Part shown: positions 43,675 to 53,700 of the stretch, one piece after another
How positions within the stretch are numbered: position 1 is the stretch's first letter
Layout: each line of letters starts with the position of its first letter
Source: Butyrivibrio sp. CB08
GTDB taxonomy: Bacteria; Bacillota; Clostridia; Lachnospirales; Lachnospiraceae
Length of the DNA: 64,000 nucleotides
Direction: 5' to 3'
Assembly (NCBI RefSeq): GCF_003625485.1
Contig: NZ_RAIR01000002.1
Span: 310,001-374,000, forward strand
Position numbers and translations under genes: made by a program
The notes under the pieces: generated by a model
Database searches by the model: none
Seen by the model: the letters and a program-made list of their open reading frames with translations, nothing else
Told to the model about the DNA's origin: nothing

Positions 43675-43728
43675 GGTAACGTTTCCGGAAACGTTGTCGG
43701 TAACGTTTTGCGCAATCGGTATCTCACG
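43675..43728. promoter_or_regulatory. Upstream operator cluster of the sugar operon
   Basis: A perfect 18-base palindrome AACGTTTCCGGAAACGTT (43678-43695), a repeated GGTAACGTT (43675 and 43699), and GCGCAATCGGTATCTCAC (43710-43727), which matches the downstream operator copy GCGCAATCGGTTGCTCAC at 16 of 18 positions. The last one overlaps the dprA stop. It may be a second LacI-family site for looping, or a site for a different LacI/CcpA-type protein. Confidence 0.6.
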
Positions 43729-44890
43729 CTATTTTGCGGTAATACGCGCCATTTTGGGCTATCTTTCCACTGTAAGTTAACTCCATTAACGTGGACATCA
43801 GTACCGGAACCGGAATTTCTTTCCCCTTTTTATAGAGTTCTTCCAGGATAAAAGAGGTTGAAACCGGGATAATATCAAGGATTCCCAGTATTTCTTCCTC
43901 AATGGTAAGTTCTCTCATTTCAGTTTCCAAAAGTTCCGGATCCAGGTCTTCAAAACAGCCGTCCTTCATGGCTTCACCGGCTTTTGTATCTGACGAATGT
44001 GACGAACTCCTCTCTCCCTTAATGGTCCAGAGTCTGTCCAGAACATCCTCAGCGGAAATTGCCACTCCCGCTCCCTGGCTTATAAGAAAATTACATCCAT
44101 CGCTAAGTCTGTCCGACGCTCTTCCAGGAACAGCAAATACTTCTCTTCCCTGCTCAAGTGCAGTATCTACAGTTATCTGCGTTCCTGACTTCTTCCTGGC
44201 TTCCACCACCAGAAGAACATCTGAAAGAGCGCTGATGATCCTGTTCCTCATGGGAAAGAAGTTGGCTATAGGCTCCATTCCAGGGGGATATTCAGAGATG
44301 ATGCCTCCATTTATCACGAGACTATCGTAGATCTCTTTATTCTCAGGGGGATAGCAGATATCCACGCCGCAGCCAAGGACTCCAAAGGAAGTTCCACCAA
44401 CTGAAAGGGCTGCGTTCTGGGCAATTCCATCCACTCCTCTTGCCATTCCGCTTATGACCTGGACTCCAGCCATGGCCAGGTCCCTGCCAAACTGCCTTGC
44501 CATCATCCTTCCATAGTCCGAGCACATCCTTGCTCCAACTATGGATACGGCAGGAACACCCGGGTCCGGAAGTCTTCCCTTCACATAAATTGCAAAGGGA
44601 GCGTTTGGTATGTTTTTTAGCTTTTCCGGAAATATGGGATCAATCCTTGAAATAAACTGAATCCCCTTTTCCTTAAGCTTTTTCTTTTCTCTTTCAAAGT
44701 CCCAGTTGTGTCTTGATCTTTCTATGCTAAGGACCTGCTTTTGCGAAAGAATCTTAGACAGCTCTTTTGAGCTCATCTGATACACATCCCTGCAGCTAAG
44801 CCCTCCGCAAAGCAATTTGTCAGCACTGGCATTCCCAATACCTTCAACGTTAAAAAGCCATAGTGCATAATCTTTTTCTGTAATCTCCAA
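43724..44890 (-). CDS. dprA: DNA-processing protein DprA (Smf)
   Basis: 388 residues: an N-terminal SAM/HhH-like region (WLFNVEGIGNASADKLLCGG), a Rossmann-type DprA core with SIVGARMCSDYGRMMARQFG, SGMARGVDGIAQNAAL, LGCGVDICYPPEN, PMRNRIISALSDVLLVVEA and a C-terminal winged-helix region. It loads RecA on incoming single-stranded DNA in transformation. Two bases separate it from comM. The gene's stop overlaps the upstream operator of the sugar operon. Confidence 0.93.
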   Translation of the reverse strand: MEITEKDYALWLFNVEGIGNASADKLLCGGLSCRDVYQMSSKELSKILSQKQVLSIERSRHNWDFEREKKKLKEKGIQFISRIDPIFPEKLKNIPNAPFAIYVKGRLPDPGVPAVSIVGARMCSDYGRMMARQFGRDLAMAGVQVISGMARGVDGIAQNAALSVGGTSFGVLGCGVDICYPPENKEIYDSLVINGGIISEYPPGMEPIANFFPMRNRIISALSDVLLVVEARKKSGTQITVDTALEQGREVFAVPGRASDRLSDGCNFLISQGAGVAISAEDVLDRLWTIKGERSSSHSSDTKAGEAMKDGCFEDLDPELLETEMRELTIEEEILGILDIIPVSTSFILEELYKKGKEIPVPVLMSTLMELTYSGKIAQNGAYYRKIA

Positions 44891-44892
44891 AT

Positions 44893-46461
44893 TTATTCCT
44901 CCATCTGACTGTAATATTTTCCGTCTGTGATCCTGTACCCCACAGCTTCCATGAGGTGGATCTGCATTATTTTTTCTGATCCGTCGATATCCGCTATAGT
45001 TCTGGCAACTCTAAGGATCTTGTGATAGGCCCTCGCTGAAAGCTCCATGCTGGTAAAGAGGTTTTCAAGGTAGGCCTCTTCCCTTGGACTTAAAGGGCAG
45101 AACTTCTCGATATCCTTAGGCGACATCTCTGAATTGAACTTAATATCTGTCCCCTTAAACCTCTCTTCCTGTATCCTCCTGGCCCGCAGAACCCTTTCCC
45201 TGATTGCCTTGCTGGATTCGCCAACGCTCCTGCTTTTGATGGTAAGGTCCGAGATATCTACCCTTGGAGCCTCCACGCAGATATCCACCCTGTCAAGGAT
45301 CGGCCCTGAGATGTGTCCAAGGTACCTTCTTATCTCCGAAGGAGAGCACTTGCATTTGTTTCTGTCAGGGTAATAACCGCAGGGGCAGGGATTTAATGCC
45401 CCGACAAGCTGGAAGTTGGCAGGATATGTATAGGTTCCTCTGGCCCTTACTATGTGGACATTCCTGTCTTCCAAAGGCTGCCTTAACATATCAAGCTTGG
45501 CCCTTGAAAACTCCGGCATCTCATCCAGAAAAAGTACTCCTCTGTGGGCAAGTGATATAAGCCCTGGCCTTGGTACCACTCCGCCTCCAATAAGGGCGGT
45601 CTCAGTAACCAGGTGATGAGCACTCATAAATGGGCGTTTGGTGATAAGAGCCTCCTCTTCCCCAAGCATTCCGGATACGGAATAGATAGTTGATACCTCA
45701 AGACTTTCCTCCAGAGAAAGAGGTGGAAGGATGGTCGGGATTCTTTTGGCAACCATGCTCTTTCCAGCTCCCGGAGGGCCTATTAGCATAAGGTGATGGA
45801 ATCCTGCTGCCGCTATTTCAGCAGCTCTTTTCACCCCGGACTGTCCGCTTATATCTGAAAAGTCCACATCATTGTCATAGCCCGATGTATCTTCAAAAAG
45901 CTTGTCTACATCGACAATGGTAGGCGGGATCAGGATATCTTTTTCCTGGTCATCTGCCTGAAGATAAAGAGCCGCTTCCTGAAGGGAGCTTACTCCAATG
46001 ACCTTGATTCCTGACACTACCGCACCTTCTCTTGCGTTGCTCTTTGGAAGGATCACCTTCTGATAGCCCATCTCCCTGGCTTTGGTAACTATGGGAAGGA
46101 TTCCCTTGACCGGCTTGACTTCTCCGTCAAGGCCAAGCTCTCCAAGGACCACCACATCTTCTAGCGTCTTATTGTCAATAAGCCCCACGGCGGCCATTAT
46201 TCCTATTGCCACAGGTACATCAATAACCACGCCGGTTTTCCTGATATCTACAGGCGACAGATTGATCGTGATCCTGGCAGCGGGAATCCTGCAGCCTGCG
46301 TTCTTTAGCGCAACCTTAACTCTCTGGCCCGCCTCTTTTACCTCGCTGCTCATAAATCCGATCATGTTAAAGCTTGGAAGACCGTCGGAGACATCAACTT
46401 CAACCTGCATAAGGTATGAAGAGATGCCACCCACAGCTCCCGAAGTAACTGAACTGAACAT
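44893..46461 (-). CDS. comM: ComM/YifB-family AAA+ ATPase (Mg-chelatase-like)
   Basis: 522 residues from ATG 46461, seven bases after GAGG; the frame upstream lacks a ribosome site. It has the N-terminal Lon-like fold (SSVTSGAVGGISSYLMQVEVDV), Walker A GPPGAGKSMVAKRIP, Walker B VLFLDEMPEF, and a zinc-type CPCGYYPDRNKCKCS. ComM is a helicase that extends branch migration during natural transformation. It is adjacent to dprA, a common pairing. Confidence 0.9.
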   Translation of the reverse strand: MFSSVTSGAVGGISSYLMQVEVDVSDGLPSFNMIGFMSSEVKEAGQRVKVALKNAGCRIPAARITINLSPVDIRKTGVVIDVPVAIGIMAAVGLIDNKTLEDVVVLGELGLDGEVKPVKGILPIVTKAREMGYQKVILPKSNAREGAVVSGIKVIGVSSLQEAALYLQADDQEKDILIPPTIVDVDKLFEDTSGYDNDVDFSDISGQSGVKRAAEIAAAGFHHLMLIGPPGAGKSMVAKRIPTILPPLSLEESLEVSTIYSVSGMLGEEEALITKRPFMSAHHLVTETALIGGGVVPRPGLISLAHRGVLFLDEMPEFSRAKLDMLRQPLEDRNVHIVRARGTYTYPANFQLVGALNPCPCGYYPDRNKCKCSPSEIRRYLGHISGPILDRVDICVEAPRVDISDLTIKSRSVGESSKAIRERVLRARRIQEERFKGTDIKFNSEMSPKDIEKFCPLSPREEAYLENLFTSMELSARAYHKILRVARTIADIDGSEKIMQIHLMEAVGYRITDGKYYSQMEE

Positions 46462-46530
46462 TTCTTTTCCTCGTATTCTAAGTATTTGTGGAATCACTGC
46501 CTGGAGAACTCAGACAGCTTTTTTGATATA

Positions 46531-46568
46531 AAAACAAAATCGACCTGCTTATTGTACAACAGGTCGAT
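46531..46568 (-). terminator. Rho-independent terminator after pilT
   Basis: ATCGACCTG pairs with CAGGTCGAT (46568-46539) on the minus strand, followed by TTTGTTTTT. It ends the yfbR/HD-GYP/pilT operon and separates it from comM-dprA. Confidence 0.85.
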
Positions 46569-46615
46569 CCTATAAATCTTTAAGATTTTCTTAAGATTGA
46601 AAAATATTCGTTTTT

Positions 46616-47674
46616 TTATCTGAGCATCTTGTTCTGCATTGTGTCAGGATCCTGAGCAAACTGCAGAGCAACTTCTCTTGTAACCTTCTGAGCCTTGTAA
46701 AGTTCAAGGATAGCATCATCCATTGTGATCATACCCTGCTTCCTGTAGGTCTGCATGTAGGTGATCAGCTGATGTGACTTACCTTCACGGATAAGGTTTC
46801 TAACCGCACTGTTGATATGAAGAACCTCGAAAGCTGCTATACGGGATCCATCTCCTGTAGGAAGAAGCTGCTGACAGATAATGGCTTCAAGAACGCCTGC
46901 CAGCTGGATTCTGATCTGCTGCTGCTGATGTGAAGGGAACACGTCGATAAGTCTGTCCACGGTGTTGGATGCTCCGATTGTATGAACAGTTGAAAGAACC
47001 AGGTGTCCTGTCTCAGCTGCAGTGATGGCTGTACTGATGGTCTCAAGGTCACGCATCTCACCAACGAGGATTACGTCAGGGTCCTCACGAAGTGCTGCAC
47101 GAAGGGCACTTGCGTAGTTGTTGGAGTCCGTTCCGATCTCTCTCTGGTTAACGATAGACATTCTGTGCTGATATGTGAACTCGATAGGGTCCTCCAGCGT
47201 GATAACATGGGCTTCCCTGTGGTTATTGATCTGATCGATGATGGACGCAAGGGTTGTGGACTTACCACTTCCGGTAGGACCTGTAACCAGCACCAAACCT
47301 CTCTTTTTCTTGTAGAGATCAATTACTGTATCAGGAATACCAAGAACCTCTGCGCTTGGAATGTTGGTGGCAACGACTCTGAATGCCAGAGCATATGAAC
47401 CCCTCTGCTTAAAGACATTAAGTCTGTATCTTCCAACCTGAGGAATGGAAAAAGACATATCGTACTGTCCGTTTTCATCGAGTTTCTCTCTCTGTTTCTC
47501 GGACATTATCTCTTCCACGATGGCAAGAGTGTTGGGTGGAAGCATCTTGCCGTAGCTCTCCATTGGGATAAGCTTACCGTTAAGTCTCATCTTTGGTGGA
47601 AGACCTACTGTTACATGAACATCAGATGCTCCTGCTTCTTTTGCTTCTCTTAAAACATCTTCAATAAGTGACAT
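46616..47674 (-). CDS. pilT: Twitching-motility ATPase PilT
   Basis: 352 residues, full length. It has the N-terminal PAS-like region (GASDVHVTVGLPPKMRLNGKL), Walker A GPTGSGKSTT, the Asp box VITLEDPIE, Walker B DPDVILVGEMRDLET, His box TGHLVLSTVHT, and the PilT-specific AIRNLIRE-like motif AVRNLIREGK. It powers pilus retraction, which also serves DNA uptake. No pilin, pilus-assembly ATPase or prepilin peptidase gene is in the window. It lies 14 bases after the HD-GYP-like gene. Confidence 0.93.
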   Translation of the reverse strand: MSLIEDVLREAKEAGASDVHVTVGLPPKMRLNGKLIPMESYGKMLPPNTLAIVEEIMSEKQREKLDENGQYDMSFSIPQVGRYRLNVFKQRGSYALAFRVVATNIPSAEVLGIPDTVIDLYKKKRGLVLVTGPTGSGKSTTLASIIDQINNHREAHVITLEDPIEFTYQHRMSIVNQREIGTDSNNYASALRAALREDPDVILVGEMRDLETISTAITAAETGHLVLSTVHTIGASNTVDRLIDVFPSHQQQQIRIQLAGVLEAIICQQLLPTGDGSRIAAFEVLHINSAVRNLIREGKSHQLITYMQTYRKQGMITMDDAILELYKAQKVTREVALQFAQDPDTMQNKMLR

Positions 47675-47688
47675 ATCATGCTCCTTTA

Positions 47689-48810
47689 TCAGACGTAATT
47701 AGGCTCCTCGACATTGATACCAAGTGCCTTTATCTTGGCTGTGTCCATAACGTATCTGTTGTCCATGGTCTTCATGATGTCAACTATTTCAAGCTCGCCA
47801 TAGGATCTTCTGTCAGACAGATCGATTATGGTGTTGTCCCTGAAACTAAGTACTGTCGGGCGAAGGAAATCATCATCGTTGGTCCTGATGACAAGGGCCT
47901 TCTCCCCTGAATTAAGCTCTACACTGACTCCCGGAACAAGGATGTTAAGTGAATCGATAAGTCCCTTAACTACCTTGGGATCAAAGACGTCGCTCCTGTT
48001 CATCATCTTTCTGATGACTACAACTTCAGATGTAGGAGAATCGTCCAGTCGTACAGCTGTCTCTTTATCGAAAATACCTGCAACAACCAAAACCTTGGCT
48101 GCAAGTAACATCTTCTGGCTGTCTATTGGATTGCCATTCCAGTAATCAAGAAGCATACGTCTTGCCTGGTTACATGCTCTCTTTATATTGGGCTGGAAGG
48201 AAAATGCCTCATCGATTATCGGATAGCCCTGAACCTCATGGCCATCGATGACTGCTCTCTCTTCCTCAGTGGTGTGCTGCTTGGACTGAAGGTCCGTTGG
48301 AAGTGTCAGCTTACCAATATCGTGGATGACCGCTGCCATAACAGCCTCATTCTGCTCAGAGAGCGGAACATTCATGGCATGGGTTATTGCTGCTGCTAAA
48401 ATGGCAACGTTCAGGCTGTGCTTGTAGATGTAATCCTCTTCACTTCTAAGTGCCTGCTGGAAGGTGATCTTTTTGCGAAGGTTACCATAGCTCTTAATGA
48501 TCTGAGCGCAGATATTAGGAAACTTCTCCTGTTTGCCCTTAGCTCTGATCCTCTGAAGCTCTTCCATGATCTCGTTGTACATAACGGTCTGGAATCGCTC
48601 AAATTCAATGTCATCCGCGGTCATCGGAGGCACAGGCTCCGCTGGCTCTAAGATAAAAAGGCCAATAAGGCCGAACCCCTTGATGTTCTCAATGCTCTGG
48701 GTGTCCTTAAGAACCGTAGCACGGTCGTACAAAAGAACTCCCTTCTTGCTGTAAATTGGCTTAGCCAGTCTCATTCCCGGCCTAAGTTCATCACATTTAA
48801 TAAATAGCAT
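47689..48810 (-). CDS. HD-GYP-like protein with degenerate GYP motif
   Basis: 373 residues from ATG 48810, six bases after GGGGAG. An N-terminal domain of about 100 residues resembles the DUF3391-type partner of HD-GYP proteins; the C-terminal domain has YKHSLNVAILAA, HDIGKL (His163-Asp164) and DGHEVQGYPIID. The HHExxDGxGYP loop is replaced by a sequence without GYP, so c-di-GMP hydrolysis is doubtful, though HD metal residues remain. It may act as a c-di-GMP or nucleotide effector for the pilT encoded next. Confidence 0.75.
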   Translation of the reverse strand: MLFIKCDELRPGMRLAKPIYSKKGVLLYDRATVLKDTQSIENIKGFGLIGLFILEPAEPVPPMTADDIEFERFQTVMYNEIMEELQRIRAKGKQEKFPNICAQIIKSYGNLRKKITFQQALRSEEDYIYKHSLNVAILAAAITHAMNVPLSEQNEAVMAAVIHDIGKLTLPTDLQSKQHTTEEERAVIDGHEVQGYPIIDEAFSFQPNIKRACNQARRMLLDYWNGNPIDSQKMLLAAKVLVVAGIFDKETAVRLDDSPTSEVVVIRKMMNRSDVFDPKVVKGLIDSLNILVPGVSVELNSGEKALVIRTNDDDFLRPTVLSFRDNTIIDLSDRRSYGELEIVDIMKTMDNRYVMDTAKIKALGINVEEPNYV

Positions 48811-48857
48811 ATGCCGCTCCCCAACGTTCAAAGTACTATAATTCTAGTATCTTCCTA

Positions 48858-49451
48858 TCATGTAAGCTCGTCAAGAGTACTTCCGTAAGAAGAAAGGAAT
48901 TCGTTAACAAAATCCAAAACTTCCGGAAGTTCCTGGTAGAGACTCCTTATGGCCTTACCAGTACTCTCCTTGGCTGTTCTGAACTCGGAGTTACCAGCAT
49001 TCATCTCCCCGATGCACTTAATGAGGGCTGAGAGCTTATCTGCTGCCTTTACAAGCCTTCTCATATATCTCTCTTCCTCTGTATCAGCGGGAACAAATAT
49101 CTCCTCAAAGGAAGGACGAAGGTCATCTGGAAGCTTCTCAAGGAGCTTGGAATCAGCTATAGCCTCAACTTCCTTGTATGCGTGTTTAAGATCTGCGTTA
49201 AAATATTTGACAGGAGTTGGCATATCGCCGGTGATGATCTCGGATGCATCGTGATAAAGGCCTATAAGTGCTGCCTTATTGGCATCAAGATTCTTGCCAT
49301 ATCGCACATTGCCAATGGTGCAAAGTGCATGGGCGATCATGGCCACCTCCATGGAATGCTCGCAAAGGTTCTCCTGTCTGGTGTTCCTCATAAGAGCCCA
49401 GCGCTCGATATATTTCATCCTTGAAATCAGCGCAAAGAAATTGTAATTCAT
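48858..49451 (-). CDS. HD-domain 5'-deoxynucleotidase of the YfbR type
   Basis: 197 residues with the YfbR start (FFALISRMKYIERWALMRNTRQENLCEHSMEVAMIAHAL), metal ligands in EHSMEVA and LYHDASEIITGDMPTPVK, and ADKLSALIKC. It dephosphorylates deoxynucleoside monophosphates. It is the first gene of the operon with the HD-GYP-like protein and pilT, with 47 bases to the next gene. Confidence 0.9.
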   Translation of the reverse strand: MNYNFFALISRMKYIERWALMRNTRQENLCEHSMEVAMIAHALCTIGNVRYGKNLDANKAALIGLYHDASEIITGDMPTPVKYFNADLKHAYKEVEAIADSKLLEKLPDDLRPSFEEIFVPADTEEERYMRRLVKAADKLSALIKCIGEMNAGNSEFRTAKESTGKAIRSLYQELPEVLDFVNEFLSSYGSTLDELT

Positions 49452-49480
49452 AATATCCCCCGATCTAACAAAACTTCTGA

Positions 49481-49550
49481 CGTTGCAAAACTTTGCAACA
49501 TATATATTTTCGCATGATTAAAGGTACTGGTCAAAGAGAAAATACTGCGA
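49481..49550 (-). promoter_or_regulatory. Probable yfbR promoter and leader hairpin
   Basis: Minus strand: a TTGACC -35 near 49530 and GAAAAT -10 about 17 bases on, then GTTGCAAAGTTTTGCAAC, a short hairpin in the leader at about 49481-49500. AT-rich and plausible but not strong. Confidence 0.4.
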
Positions 49551-49564
49551 TTTTTTTGTGCAAA

Positions 49565-50743
49565 CTAAAACAAAAACTCCGCCATTATGGTGTTACTGAC
49601 ATCAAGTCCCTCTTCAGTAAGACGAAGGCGCCCGTTATCATAGACAAGGTGGCCAGAGTTTAAGTACTTATCGATAACTTCGCCATAGACCTCATGGATC
49701 TCTCTGCCAAAGAGTTTCTTAAAGTCATCTGTGCTCACACCTTTTACGAGGCGAAGGCCAAGGAACATGAATTCCTCCATCTGGCTCTCTATAGATAATT
49801 CTTCGATGTTTTCCCGAAGCTGCTTAAGATCGCCGCCATCCATGGTCTCAACATATTCCCTGATGTCCCTGATATTGTTCCACCTTACATTCTCTACCAT
49901 GGAAGAAGCTCCAAGGCCAAGTCCAAGGTAATTTCCCCTTTTCCAGTAGACCTTGTTGTGGATGCTCTCATAAGTAGCATCACTTTCATCAGCCACTGAC
50001 TCTCCGTCGCTGTTTCCAAGACTCCTTGCATAGTTAGAGATCTCATAGCGATGATACCCCCTCTCAGCCAGGTACTTTTTTGTCTCGTGATACATCTGTC
50101 TGTCAGCTTCTTCATCAGGAAGATTTAAGTCCATGTCATAGAAAGGAGTCCCCTCCTCGATGATTAGACTATAGGCTGAGATGTGCTCCGGAGCCAGTTC
50201 CACCACCTTCCTAAGGCTGCCCATGTAGCTTTGAAGGTCCTGATCAGGAAGTGCACTCATCACATCCACGTTGATGTTCTCAAATCCTGCAAGCCTTGCG
50301 TCCTCAAAGGTCTCATAGAGCATCCTGCTGTCATGAAGTCTTCCAAGTTTTGAAAGCTCAGCGTCATTAAGGGACTGGGCTCCGATACTTAATCTGTTAA
50401 AGCCGGCTCTTCTGTAGGCAACAAGCTTTTCAAATATGGCTGAGGCAGGGTTTGCCTCGATGCTTATCTCGCAGTTTTCGCCAATCTCAAAGTTTTCTCT
50501 GATAAGCTCCAGGGTATCGCATATAAGCTTTCCTGCGGGAAAAGAGGGAGTTCCGCCCCCAAAGAAAATGGACTTTACCACGTATCCCTCATATTCCTTT
50601 GAAGTAGCCTGGATCTCTTTCCCCAGAGCCTCAAAGTACAGCTCCATCTGACCTTTTTCTGCACTAAAAGAAAGGAAGTCACAGTATAGGCACTTCCTTT
50701 CGCAAAATGGTGTATGTACGTAAATAGATAGTTCTTTGCTCAT
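49565..50743 (-). CDS. hemW: Heme chaperone HemW (radical SAM)
   Basis: 392 residues. The cluster motif CERKCLYC (CxxxCxxC) sits near residue 14, followed by FFGGGTPS, the family SIEANPA segment and NRLSIGAQS; no extra N-terminal Cys of HemN. HemW delivers heme to respiratory proteins. Its start overlaps the stop of the [FeFe]-hydrogenase kinase by ATGA, so it is translationally coupled to that gene, although it usually follows lepA directly. Confidence 0.9.
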   Translation of the reverse strand: MSKELSIYVHTPFCERKCLYCDFLSFSAEKGQMELYFEALGKEIQATSKEYEGYVVKSIFFGGGTPSFPAGKLICDTLELIRENFEIGENCEISIEANPASAIFEKLVAYRRAGFNRLSIGAQSLNDAELSKLGRLHDSRMLYETFEDARLAGFENINVDVMSALPDQDLQSYMGSLRKVVELAPEHISAYSLIIEEGTPFYDMDLNLPDEEADRQMYHETKKYLAERGYHRYEISNYARSLGNSDGESVADESDATYESIHNKVYWKRGNYLGLGLGASSMVENVRWNNIRDIREYVETMDGGDLKQLRENIEELSIESQMEEFMFLGLRLVKGVSTDDFKKLFGREIHEVYGEVIDKYLNSGHLVYDNGRLRLTEEGLDVSNTIMAEFLF

Positions 50744-53700
50744 GAATTTCTTTCTGCCAGTATTTCTTTTATTCCATCCCAGTCCATGTTGGACAAAAGA
50801 GCCTGAATCTTATCAAACCTCTCCCTGTCAACGGATGGGAGCTTGTATTCCTTAACAGAATCCATGACCATTCTAACACATTCAAAGTCCTGTGCAGAAA
50901 CAAATTCCATAAGTCCGCCGTAGGCATCTTCCAGCATGTCAGATGGGATTTCCGGAAGGTCTTCATCCCCCTCTGACAGCGGTGATAATATATCAAGGTA
51001 CGAGCGGTAATGAGCCAGCAATTCACCAGTCTTTTCATCGATATATGAAATGTTGTCGTCCTTGCCTGCTGCCTCCAGAAGCTTAGCCTGTTCAGACAGC
51101 TCTGCCGCACCGACTATCCTTGCTGAAGACTTAAGGGCGTGGACCTTGATGGTGTAGTTCTTTATGTCACCCTCTTTGTAATACTTCTCTATCTCATCGG
51201 ACTTAGTGGTTATTGATGTGAAAAATCCCGTGAGCACATTTAAGAAGTCCTCTGTTCCGCCGCAGTTCTTAACACCTGCTTCATGGTCAATTCCATCGCA
51301 GGAAAGGATCCACTCAGGAAGTGGAACAGCTTTTTCTTCTTCCTCTTCAATATCAGACTCTGTGGCCATAACAACCTTTTTCGCAGGCAGATACTGGATC
51401 AGCATCTCCTCAAGCCTGTCCACATCTATGGGCTTTGTCAGATAGTCGTCAAAGCCTTCCGCAAGATACATCTCCTTGGCTCCGCTTATGGCGTTGGCTG
51501 TAAGGCACAGGGTCGGTGTGTCAAGATTTGGATTACCTGCGTCCGCCCGAAGCTCATGGAAAGTCTGAATACCGTCCTTATCCGGCATCATGTGATCCAT
51601 AAAGATCATGTCGTACTTATTTTCCTTTGAGAGCTTAAGGGCCTCGTCGCCGCTTCCAGCAGTGTCGATGTGCATTTTGGTACGCTTAAGAAGGCTCTTG
51701 AACACATCAAGGTTTGTCTCAGTATCATCAACCACAAGAATAAAGGCTCTGGGCGCAGTGAACTTCTCGTGATATCTCTTTTGCCCGGACATGGCATCCA
51801 GATAGGAGGCCTCGTAGTCCCCAAGGGGATCCCAGGAAGTCACCTTTTGTTTTAATCTAAAAAAGAACTTTGAGCCTTCCCCGTAGGTGCTTTCAACCTG
51901 CAGCTTTGAGCCCATCATCTGAAGGAGCTGCATGGTGATGTTCATACCAAGGCCAGTTCCCTCGATATTTCTGTTTCTCTCAACTTCAATCCTCTCGAAT
52001 TCGGTAAAGAGCTTCTCCATATCCTCAGGTTTTATGCCGATTCCCGTATCCTTAACTGAAATATCAAGATAGACCTGATCCGGCTCGTCATCTATCTTTG
52101 CAAAGTCTGCACCAAAGGTCACGCTTCCGCTCTCCGTATACTTGACCGCATTTGTAAGGATATTGGTGATGATCTGCTTGATCCTGACTTCGTCTCCAAA
52201 CAGGAGCTTTGGCATATTCTCATTGATATCCAGCTTGAGCTTAAGGTCCTTGCTGTCGGCCTTGGTCTGGATAACATTCACTAGGTCGTTGATGACAGAG
52301 GACATGTCATACTCCACAGGAACGATCTCAAGCTTGCCAGCCTCGATCTTGGAAAAATCAAGGATGTTGTTGATAAGACCAAGAAGGGTATTGCCAGCTG
52401 TTCTTACATTCTGGGCATACTCCACAACGTTTGGCTCCATGCTCTCCCTCAGGATCATCTCATTCATGCCAAGAACCGCATTGATAGGCGTTCTGATCTC
52501 ATGAGACATATTTGCGAGAAAAGAGCTCTTGGCCCTTGTAGCCTCTTCCGCCACAGCCTTTTCAATCTCCAGCTCATGGACCATGGTCTTCTCGTAGTAG
52601 ATACAGTTGTCTTTATGGTTAAAGCCATTGAAGATAGCCGTAGCCATCTGCCTGCAGCTGTCATATCCACAGCAGGTGCAGTCGATGTGCCGTGACTCTT
52701 CATCCAGCTTATTCATTGAAACGAAGATTTCTTCAAGCTGCTCATCATCTGGTAAAACGTAGCTGCACTCTGAAGATCTGTCAGTGTAGCCACGAAGGTA
52801 ATCATTAAGGTCGAGCTTATCAAACTGTTCGTTGAAGCATGCTAGTCTCTCATCCGGCGTAGCACACCTTGACCAGGGATTTCCCCCCTCTGACTTTTTG
52901 GACTGCTCTCTTATCTCAAGAAGAGCATAAAGAGCATCATCAGTCCTGGACTTATCAGGGTTAATGGCTGTTCCGCAGATGCATCCGTTTTTACAGTTCA
53001 GGGCATCTATAAAAAGAAACGGTGTCTTATTTTCTTTTATCCTGTCCTCGTTGAGGTGCAGCCAGTCATAGAGGTGACGTTCGCCTTCGATCTGACGGAT
53101 GAATACCTGGTCCCCGAGAAACCACTTAACATTCTCTGCTAGCCCTCCTGGTGTCGGGTAAAAAGAGCCAAGACCGTATTCAATTTCGCTCCGGGCGGAA
53201 GGTCCTTTGATGTCGTGCTCTTTTACATAGTTCATCAGGTGTTCGAAGGTAACGTTATACTGAACAAGTCCCTCATTATGTGAATCTTCTATCTCAAGCT
53301 TTTTGGCAATGCATGGACTGATAAAGGCAAACTTATCAGTAATGCCCATCTCTTTTCTTGCGTATTTAGCTGCACACATTAAGGGACTCTGTACCGGGAA
53401 GAGCTTAGGAATAAGCTCAGGGATATATCTCTCGATATAGGAAACAACTGCGGGGCATGGCTGTGAAATACCTCCCACAAAGTCATAGTTTTTGATGTAG
53501 TTAAGATATCCCCAGGTGGTAATATCAGCGCCAAAGGAAACACTGATTATCCTGTTTACTCCAAGACTCTTTAAGCCTCCAAGGACGCTTTCGTACTCAT
53601 CCGGGTAATTGGCCTTAAATGCAGGCGCAAGCAAGAGAGAGATTCTCTCTCCCTTTTTAAGATCTTCAAAAAACTTTTCCGTGTCATCAAGGTACTCACG

